A stretch of 5,621 nucleotides of DNA from assembly GCA_947253995.1 (NCBI GenBank), contig CAMYBM010000026.1, forward strand, positions 1 to 5,621, given 5' to 3'. The position numbers and the translations under genes are program-made. The notes beneath the pieces were generated by a model, which was not told the origin of the DNA, searched no databases, and worked only from the letters and a program-made list of their open reading frames with translations. This document shows, piece after piece, positions 1 through 4,377 of the stretch (positions are counted from its first letter, which is position 1; every line of letters begins with the position of its first letter). Source of the DNA: an uncultured Candidatus Saccharibacteria bacterium. Its GTDB lineage: Bacteria > Patescibacteriota > Saccharimonadia > Saccharimonadales > Saccharimonadaceae.

Positions 1-682
1 CATAATTTGGCTGAACCTGCGGCTGGTTGCTGTAAACGGTTGGCTGAGGAACGTTGTTTTGTGGCGACTGCTGAACAGCTTGTCGAACGTGCTTCGCTGG
101 TATCATTGCAAGATAGGAGTAGTCGGCGTTTGTCTGGTTTGTATCAGATGGTTTACTGTAGAGCAGTAGGCTGATGATAAACGCCAAGACGTGCGTCAGA
201 ATTAGCAGTCCATAATAAGGCAATGATAGAAAAGCATAAAAATCGCCTAGTTCCTCGACCAATGGCGTTTGCGCAAAGATGTCAATTAACACCGCTAAGA
301 AGAAGCAGACAAATACTAGCCAAATGCGTTTGTGCTTGGTCGTGCCAGTATCGTTAAGGCGCCGTTGCGTTACCGATCGAAAGATGAGTAGCCAATAGAC
401 GGTTAGTGCGTAGTACAACGTTACTATAATTATACTAGCAACTGGCAAAGGTAGCTGATCTATTTTTATTAGTACACCAGGCAGTACTTTTAGCAGCAAG
501 AGTGCCAACAGGGACGTAATCAAGGCAGCAAGATAGCCGCCTAGACCCTCATGGCGATTAGCGCGAAAGTTTGCTGTCGTACCGATATAGACAAAGCCAC
601 AGCAGATGCCGTTGAGTACGCTACCGAGCGAGTCACTGCGAATGGGATGCTGTGTCGCCCCAGTTTTGTTGTTTATACTCAT
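1..682 (-). CDS. DUF805-like multi-pass membrane protein, 3' end outside window
   Basis: The minus-strand frame is open from ATG at 682-680 to the left edge: 227 residues with no stop. The start is supported by AGGAGGT (695-689) six bases upstream. The protein has four hydrophobic segments, roughly residues 48-72, 80-102, 118-136 and 156-175. The motif RRLNDTG (107-113) lies between the second and third. It matches the RRLHDxG signature of the DUF805 family, whose members are small inner-membrane proteins of unknown function. The GW-rich stretch that normally follows is replaced by TTKHKRIW, so the copy is divergent. After the last membrane segment comes a hydrophilic tail rich in Gln, Pro and Asn (about 201-227), still continuing at the edge, which is unusual for DUF805. 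The next gene upstream (834-1439) carries the same signature, suggesting an old tandem duplication. Membrane location is well supported; the family call is moderate and the function unknown. Confidence 0.8.
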   Translation of the reverse strand, partial: MSINNKTGATQHPIRSDSLGSVLNGICCGFVYIGTTANFRANRHEGLGGYLAALITSLLALLLLKVLPGVLIKIDQLPLPVASIIIVTLYYALTVYWLLIFRSVTQRRLNDTGTTKHKRIWLVFVCFFLAVLIDIFAQTPLVEELGDFYAFLSLPYYGLLILTHVLAFIISLLLYSKPSDTNQTNADYSYLAMIPAKHVRQAVQQSPQNNVPQPTVYSNQPQVQPNY

Positions 683-686
683 AATA

Positions 687-701
687 TTACCTCCTAGGTA
701 A
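687..701 (-). promoter_or_regulatory. Shine-Dalgarno inside a small hairpin
   Basis: On the mRNA of the leftmost gene, TTACCT and AGGTAA form a perfect 6-bp stem closed by the loop AGG. Loop plus 3' arm make up the Shine-Dalgarno AGGAGGT (695-689), six bases before the ATG. The ribosome binding site could therefore be partly masked when folded. The stem is short and half A-U, so it may only tune translation or be incidental. Confidence 0.4.
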
Positions 702-774
702 ATGTGGGCCCTAAACCACTAGCCGATAATCACTGTAACTGTAATGTGCTGCCAGCATAGCGCTGGGTGCTTTT

Positions 775-803
775 ACCGTATAATATTTTTTATAAAATGT
801 CAA
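775..803 (-). promoter_or_regulatory. Promoter of the leftmost DUF805-like gene
   Basis: On the minus strand a consensus -35 TTGACA (803-798) is followed by a 17-base, almost pure A/T spacer and a weak -10 candidate TACGGT (780-775). The -35 context (TATTGACATTTTATA) is nearly identical to that of the upstream paralogue (TATTGACATTTATA), which strengthens the call. The -10 is poor; TATTAT at 785-780 is a better sequence but too close to the -35. The implied leader is about 85 bases and includes a small CCAGC/GCTGG hairpin (766-752). Confidence 0.5.
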
Positions 804-807
804 TATA

Positions 808-830
808 ATAGCCCCACTAAGTGGGGCTAT
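808..830 (-). terminator. Hairpin terminator of the second DUF805-like gene
   Basis: A perfect 10-bp inverted repeat (ATAGCCCCAC at 808-817, GTGGGGCTAT at 821-830) with a 3-base loop begins three bases after the TGA stop (836-834) of the minus-strand gene. On that strand it is followed by the U-rich TATATTGACATTTT, which suits intrinsic termination although the U tract is interrupted. The plus strand has no T run after the hairpin. It ends 4 bp short of the -35 of the next promoter, so it separates the two paralogues into independent transcripts. Confidence 0.8.
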
Positions 831-833
831 AAA

Positions 834-1439
834 TCATCGCATTGAAGCGTAGCCGCAACTAGTGCGAATAGCATCAAAGTAATGATCGTAATGGAGCAGC
901 TTGAAGTACAGTGGCGGTGCTGGGTTAGTTACGCAGAGGTAAAACATGTTTTGGTTCAAGGCATTTGTTGTCGTTGGTAAAATGCTACACAAGGTAGACA
1001 TAGCAGCAGATGTTAAACCATATAGCATTAGCCCTACGTAGTAGATGGGTTGAGCATCAAGAGGAGTATTAGTCCAGTATATGCTAATCAGTATAATTAC
1101 CGAAACAAAATTCGGTACAACTGCTATCGCCCAAGGCTTGCCAATGTCATTCATACGGCGAATTACTTGTCGCCAGTCGGTTGCTACAATAACAATAAAT
1201 ACGCAAAAATCGATTACTGCCAGAATCTCGTACATTGTTCCGTCGCAGACGAAAAGTGCGTACTCCATTAATATTAGAGGCAATATTGCGACCCAGACGA
1301 TAAAACGACCGACGATGAAAGTGAACCTCCCCATGCGTTGATTGAATATATGCGTTGTTGCTAGTATTTCATATATAGCGTCCGCAAAGGTTGGACGTGG
1401 CGCGTTGACGCGCATTGTGTATCGTTGCCAAGGGTTCAT
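834..1439 (-). CDS. DUF805-like multi-pass membrane protein
   Basis: A complete 201-residue reading frame. TAGGAG about ten bases upstream of ATG (1439-1437) supports the start, and the TGA stop is followed at once by a terminator. Four hydrophobic segments are visible, about residues 39-63, 69-88, 103-121 and 131-151. The order is typical of DUF805: a MGRFTFIVGRF stretch (36-46) leading into the first membrane span, like the usual GRxxRxxF entry, and RRMNDIGKPW (94-103) just before the third, like RRLHDIGRSGWW. Family members are usually 110-130 residues; this one has about 35 extra N-terminal residues and a C-terminal extension of about 50 containing several cysteines and His/Tyr-rich LLHYDHYFD (181-189). 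Function is unknown for the family. It is transcribed divergently from the phosphoribosyltransferase-like gene and is the probable paralogue of the next gene downstream on its strand. Confidence 0.85.
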   Translation of the reverse strand: MNPWQRYTMRVNAPRPTFADAIYEILATTHIFNQRMGRFTFIVGRFIVWVAILPLILMEYALFVCDGTMYEILAVIDFCVFIVIVATDWRQVIRRMNDIGKPWAIAVVPNFVSVIILISIYWTNTPLDAQPIYYVGLMLYGLTSAAMSTLCSILPTTTNALNQNMFYLCVTNPAPPLYFKLLHYDHYFDAIRTSCGYASMR

Positions 1440-1494
1440 TTATATCACGCTCCTAACGTAAAGTACTAGAATCATTGAACGATTACCTTGTTGT

Positions 1495-1523
1495 ATTCTA
1501 CAATAATATTATATAAATGTCAA
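1495..1523 (-). promoter_or_regulatory. Promoter of the second DUF805-like gene
   Basis: On the minus strand -35 TTGACA (1523-1518), a 17-base A/T-rich spacer and -10 TAGAAT (1500-1495) give a near-consensus housekeeping promoter. Transcription should begin near 1488, leaving a leader of about 49 bases that holds TAGGAG. The -35 sits exactly where a -35 for the divergent plus-strand promoter would be, so the two promoters share DNA. Confidence 0.75.
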
Positions 1524-1537
1524 TAGATGGCGGTAAT

Positions 1538-1545
1538 GCTATAAT
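1538..1545 (+). promoter_or_regulatory. Extended -10 promoter, leaderless start
   Basis: The sequence reads TGC followed by a perfect TATAAT (1540-1545), the extended -10 arrangement. No good -35 is present on this strand, which extended -10 promoters tolerate. The expected start point, seven bases after the hexamer, is 1552, the A of the ATG itself, so the mRNA should have no 5' leader. Confidence 0.75.
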
Positions 1546-1551
1546 AAGATT

Positions 1552-2205
1552 ATGTATTTTCAGTCACGTGCTGTAGCTGGTTGTGTTTTGGCGCAACAAC
1601 TAATGCCAAAATATCGTTATGATAACACTGCTGTATTAGCTCTGTCTCTTGGCGGCGTAGCGGTTGGCTATCAGATCGCAGCAGTCTTGCATGCTAGCCT
1701 ACATCAGTTAGTAATGGGTACGGTGCGAATTGACGATGAGTCGGTTGACTACTGTACGGTGCTGCCTGGTGGTGGAGTGGCTATGAACCCGCATCTTAGT
1801 TCGGGTACACAAGAGTATTACATGCAAGAATACGCTGGCTTGATAGATATTCAGCTGCGTCGGGAAGTGTCAAAAATCAACCAGTTGTCGGGGGCTAGTG
1901 ATATTACACCGGAAATTTTTCGAGACTATAATGTCATTGTAGTCGATGATGGTGTACAGACGGATACGGCAATTGATGCGGTGCGGGTGTGGCTAAAGCC
2001 GGCACGGATTAAGCGGTTGGTTTTGGCGACACCAATGATTGATACGGATGCATTGGATACGGCGCATGTAATTTTTGATGAATTGCATATTCTCAATGCG
2101 TATTCACGCCTTTTGGATACGGCGCATTACTTTACGCAAAATGATTTGCCGAGCGAATCGCAGGCGCAACTAATGACTGAACAAGTGGTGCTGCATTGGA
2201 AATAA
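1552..2205 (+). CDS. Phosphoribosyltransferase-fold protein with degenerate active site
   Basis: A complete 217-residue protein with no Shine-Dalgarno; the ATG coincides with the predicted transcription start. The N-terminus YFQSRAVAGCVLAQQL matches the usual FxdRxxAGxxLAxxL opening of the predicted phosphoribosyltransferase group COG1926, which supports this start. Other family landmarks follow in order: LSLGGVAVG (31-39, normally PRGGVPVG), VLPGGGVAMN (70-79, normally GAVAxxG), the PRPP-loop region VIVVDDGVQTDTAID (128-142, normally VDDGxxTGAT), a VLATPMIDTDA stretch (157-167) and the C-terminal YFTQNDLPSESQ (193-204, like YxxFxQxxDEEV). The Arg of PRGG, the RK pair after strand two and the TG of the PRPP loop are replaced, while the two acidic residues D132-D133 remain. 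The family normally transfers or cleaves phosphoribosyl groups using PRPP; here catalysis is doubtful and a binding or regulatory role is possible. The fold is fairly secure, the substrate unknown. Confidence 0.8.
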   Translation: MYFQSRAVAGCVLAQQLMPKYRYDNTAVLALSLGGVAVGYQIAAVLHASLHQLVMGTVRIDDESVDYCTVLPGGGVAMNPHLSSGTQEYYMQEYAGLIDIQLRREVSKINQLSGASDITPEIFRDYNVIVVDDGVQTDTAIDAVRVWLKPARIKRLVLATPMIDTDALDTAHVIFDELHILNAYSRLLDTAHYFTQNDLPSESQAQLMTEQVVLHWK

Positions 2206-2206
2206 T

Positions 2207-2236
2207 TTGCGTTTAGCGCTAGCGTTGTGCTAAAAT
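2207..2236 (+). promoter_or_regulatory. Promoter of the winged-helix/recJ operon
   Basis: TTGCGT (2207-2212) as -35, an 18-base spacer and an extended -10 TGC-TAAAAT (TG at 2228-2229, hexamer 2231-2236). Transcription should begin near 2243, giving a leader of about 57 bases that ends in the Shine-Dalgarno AGAGGGAGG (2284-2292), seven bases before the ATG. The promoter begins right after the upstream TAA stop, so there is little room for a separate terminator. Confidence 0.65.
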
Positions 2237-2253
2237 ATTTACAACAGTAGCGC
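2212..2253. repeat. TAGCG repeats and dyads over the operon promoter (candidate operator)
   Basis: Between -35 and -10 lie two abutting units, TAGCGC (2214-2219) and TAGCG (2220-2224), which create the overlapping palindromes TAGCGCTA (2214-2221) and CGCTAGCG (2217-2224). A third TAGCGC lies at 2248-2253, just after the expected transcription start. Two inverted repeats also overlap here: TTTAGC (2212-2217) with GCTAAA (2229-2234), and GTTGT (2224-2228) with ACAAC (2241-2245) across the -10. The first gene of the operon encodes a DNA-binding protein, so an autoregulatory operator is plausible. The TTTAGC/GCTAAA arm could instead be a weak terminator of the upstream gene. Confidence 0.4.
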
Positions 2254-2299
2254 CGTTGCATAGTGTAGCTACATAAGATAATTAGAGGGAGGCAAATAA

Positions 2300-2587
2300 A
2301 TGCTAGATGTTTTTATCACTTCGCGGGTAAGGCGTAAGATCATCGTCGTGTACGCCAAGTATCCTGACTTTAAGACACATGTGCGAGGGCTGGCAAAACT
2401 AATCAAGGAAGATCCAGGCAATATTCAGCGCGAGTTGCGTCGTTTGGAAAAGGCCGGCTTTCTAAAATCAGAGCGTCGTGGTAATACTAAAGTATTTTCA
2501 ACCAACAAAGATTTTCCGATCTTCAAAGAGTTGCAGGCGATTGTTATTAAATCGCAGCAAGCGTCTAAGGCACGTAACTTACACTAA
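2300..2587 (+). CDS. Winged-helix DNA-binding transcriptional regulator
   Basis: A complete 95-residue protein with a strong Shine-Dalgarno (AGAGGGAGG, 7-base spacing). The opening MLDVFITSRVRRKIIVVYAKYPDF is the first helix typical of small ArsR-like winged-helix proteins common in archaea and CPR bacteria. It is followed by HVRGLAKLIKEDPGNIQRELRRLEKAGFLKSE (about residues 27-58) as the helix-turn-helix, with recognition helix around GNIQRELRRLEKAG. The wing is RRGNTKVFSTNKD (59-71), and the closing helix FPIFKELQAIVIKS (73-86) matches the usual 'FPxYxELKxIxxKT' end. No metal-binding cysteines or ligand domain are present, so the signal it senses, if any, is not visible. Its TAA stop overlaps the recJ ATG, so the two are co-transcribed and probably translationally coupled. 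It is a candidate regulator of its own operon. Fold confidence is high; the target is inferred. Confidence 0.88.
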   Translation: MLDVFITSRVRRKIIVVYAKYPDFKTHVRGLAKLIKEDPGNIQRELRRLEKAGFLKSERRGNTKVFSTNKDFPIFKELQAIVIKSQQASKARNLH

Positions 2588-4284
2588 TGCTTGATAAAAT
2601 TCTTCGTCAACGTGGTTATACTACGCCTGTATTGCAGCAGGCTTTTCTAGAGCCAGACTATGAGGCTAGCAAACACGACCCGCTGCTTTTGCCGGATATG
2701 GCGCAGGCTGTGCAACGGATTAAGCAAGCAATTCAGCGCGGCGAACAAATTACGGTATATGGTGACTACGATGTTGATGGCGTTACTGCCACGACGTTAT
2801 TGTTGGATGCTTTGCCGAGGTTTGGCGCTTTGGTCAATAGCTATACGCCGGATCGTTTTGCTGAGGGTTATGGCCTAAACTGTTCGGCGATTGATCGGCT
2901 TAAAGCCGCCGGCACGAAGCTTTTAATTACGGTAGATAACGGTATTGTTTCACTGCCAGAAGTAGAGCATGCTAATCAGATTGGCTTAGACGTGATTGTC
3001 ACCGATCATCACAATCCGCGAGCCGAGCTGCCGGCGGCAGTAGCAGTAGTCGACCCAAAGCGTTTGCAGTTAGAACACCCTGATTGGTACGATGAGCATT
3101 ATTTGCTAAAGCCAGAATACGCCGATCGAAAGGTGTATCCGTTCCTAGATTTGTGTGGTTGCGGTGTGGCGTTTAAGCTAGTGCAGCAGCTGCAGCGCGA
3201 GCTGCCCGACAAGCTCCCCGATGGCCAAGAGAAATGGTTGCTAGATTTGGTAGCGTTGGCGACGGTGGCAGATATCGTGTCGCTGGTGGATGAGAATCGT
3301 GCCTATGTAAAATGGGGAATTGAAGTAATTAAACGAACGCGACGAGCAGGCATTAGAGCGCTGGCGGCCGCAGCGGGCTATAAGCCAACCGAAGTAACGA
3401 CGACCACTATCGGTTTCATCTTGGCTCCACGTCTAAATGCTGCCGGCAGAATGAAGCACGCTCAGCTAGCAGTTGACTTGTTGTGCGAAACTAGTGCGGA
3501 TAAGGCGTTGCAGTTGGCGGACGAATTGAATGAGCTTAATAATCAACGGCGTTCGTTGCAACAAGAAATTTATACAGCAGCGGTAGAGCAGATTGATACG
3601 ACGCAACCAGTGGCCATTGCGCATGGTGCGGGCTGGCATGAGGGCGTGATTGGCATTGCGGCGAGCAAGGTGGAAGAGAAATTCCGCAAGCCAACTTTTG
3701 TGTTCAGTGAGAGCGGTGAATTCCTGAAGGCTTCGGGGCGAAGTTTTGGCGATTTTTCAATTGCTGACGCCATCACGGCAACGCGTGATCTCCTTGAGAA
3801 GGGTGGTGGTCACCGTGCGGCTGGCGGCGTGACAGTGCGGCGCGAGAATTTTGCGGCTTGGTGCGCGGCTATTCAAGATTATTATCGTTCGCTTAATTTA
3901 CCTGATCAAGCACCACTGTTTTACGCTAAGCCTGATTTGGTAGTTACGAGCTTAGACAGCGTTGATGTAAAGACAGTGCAGGAGCTGGATAAACTCGAAC
4001 CTTGCGGTGCTGGCAATGAAAGGCCGGTGTTCCTGCTGAAGGGCTTTACGGTGGCAGGACGGCGCACGATGGGTAGCGACGCTCAGCATGTGCAGTATAC
4101 TTTGGTTGATCCAGATGGACAGAGCATTAGGACGGTAGCTTTTGATGCCTCTGACCGTTTTACTGCATTGCCGGGCGCGACTGTGGACGCTTTGGCACGA
4201 CTCATCGTCAGCCGTTGGTGTGGCTCAGATGAGGTGGAGGGCCGTCTCATGAACTTTGTAACTACGGCGCAAGAAAATAAATAA
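2587..4284 (+). CDS. recJ: Single-stranded-DNA-specific 5'-3' exonuclease RecJ
   Basis: A complete 565-residue RecJ, close to the 577 of Escherichia coli. RecJ degrades single-stranded DNA 5' to 3' in the cytoplasm, acting in recombination and repair. The DHH domain holds GDYDVDG (59-65), VDNG (116-119), DHH (140-142), VVDP (154-157) and ATVAD (225-229), supplying the metal ligands expected from Thermus RecJ (D62, D64, D117, H141, D229). RLNAAGRM (282-289) follows. The DHHA1 domain has GWHEGVIGIAA (349-359) and the GGGHRAAGG motif (406-414). The OB-fold domain begins near LEPCGAGNERPVF (470-482). There is an insertion of about 20 residues (161-183) between VVDPK and YPFLDLCGCGVAFK, compared with the usual family spacing. 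The ATG overlaps the upstream stop as TAATG and has no Shine-Dalgarno within range, so translation probably depends on coupling. All catalytic residues are present and it should be active. Confidence 0.97.
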   Translation: MLDKILRQRGYTTPVLQQAFLEPDYEASKHDPLLLPDMAQAVQRIKQAIQRGEQITVYGDYDVDGVTATTLLLDALPRFGALVNSYTPDRFAEGYGLNCSAIDRLKAAGTKLLITVDNGIVSLPEVEHANQIGLDVIVTDHHNPRAELPAAVAVVDPKRLQLEHPDWYDEHYLLKPEYADRKVYPFLDLCGCGVAFKLVQQLQRELPDKLPDGQEKWLLDLVALATVADIVSLVDENRAYVKWGIEVIKRTRRAGIRALAAAAGYKPTEVTTTTIGFILAPRLNAAGRMKHAQLAVDLLCETSADKALQLADELNELNNQRRSLQQEIYTAAVEQIDTTQPVAIAHGAGWHEGVIGIAASKVEEKFRKPTFVFSESGEFLKASGRSFGDFSIADAITATRDLLEKGGGHRAAGGVTVRRENFAAWCAAIQDYYRSLNLPDQAPLFYAKPDLVVTSLDSVDVKTVQELDKLEPCGAGNERPVFLLKGFTVAGRRTMGSDAQHVQYTLVDPDGQSIRTVAFDASDRFTALPGATVDALARLIVSRWCGSDEVEGRLMNFVTTAQENK

Positions 4285-4303
4285 AACTTGGCGGCTGTTT
4301 TAT
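4281..4303. repeat. Inverted repeat spanning the recJ stop
   Basis: ATAAAAC (4281-4287) and GTTTTAT (4297-4303) are a perfect 7-bp inverted repeat around the loop TTGGCGGCT. It includes the recJ TAA stop and the candidate -35 of the next promoter. The stem is nearly all A/T and the 3' arm is T-rich, so it may be a weak recJ terminator or a protein-binding dyad next to the surface-protein promoter. No stronger terminator is seen after recJ. Confidence 0.4.
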
Positions 4304-4317
4304 GCTTATGCTATAAT
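4288..4317 (+). promoter_or_regulatory. Promoter of the surface-protein gene
   Basis: TTGGCG (4288-4293) as -35, an 18-base spacer and extended -10 TGC-TATAAT (TG at 4309-4310, hexamer 4312-4317). The expected transcription start is about 4324, leaving a 54-base leader. The -10 is identical to that of the phosphoribosyltransferase-like gene. Confidence 0.75.
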
Positions 4318-4364
4318 GTAAACATCTAGTAGTGGTGACGAATATAAAAACTAGATAGTAAACA
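4318..4364 (+). repeat. 5'-terminal stem-loop with flanking direct repeats in mRNA leader
   Basis: ATCTAGT (4324-4330) and ACTAGAT (4350-4356) form a perfect 7-bp inverted repeat with a 19-base loop, and the first arm begins at the predicted transcription start. The pair is bracketed by two copies of GTAAACA (4318-4324 and 4358-4364). A stem at the very 5' end can protect mRNA from decay; the symmetry could equally be a protein-binding site on the DNA. The downstream Shine-Dalgarno AAGGTG (4368-4373) lies outside the stem. Confidence 0.45.
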
Positions 4365-4377
4365 ATTAAGGTGAAAA

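Noticed and set aside
683..833. Possible small RNA or riboswitch in the gap between the two minus-strand genes
   Set aside because: The gap is explained by a terminator, a promoter and a short leader; the remaining CCAGC/GCTGG hairpin is only 5 bp and matches no riboswitch I recognise.
1050..1341. Two overlapping plus-strand reading frames of 73 and 86 codons
   Set aside because: They lie opposite the well-supported DUF805-like gene, have no ribosome binding site or recognisable motif, and read as shadows.
2206..2299. Terminator for the phosphoribosyltransferase-like gene
   Set aside because: The only candidate stem (TTTAGC/GCTAAA) is 6 bp with an 11-base loop, lacks a T run and overlaps the next promoter, so it is not called as a terminator.
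2660..2878. A 72-codon plus-strand frame inside recJ
   Set aside because: An alternative frame across the recJ DHH motifs; no start signal.
3570..3776. A 68-codon minus-strand frame inside recJ
   Set aside because: Antisense to the DHHA1 region; no support.
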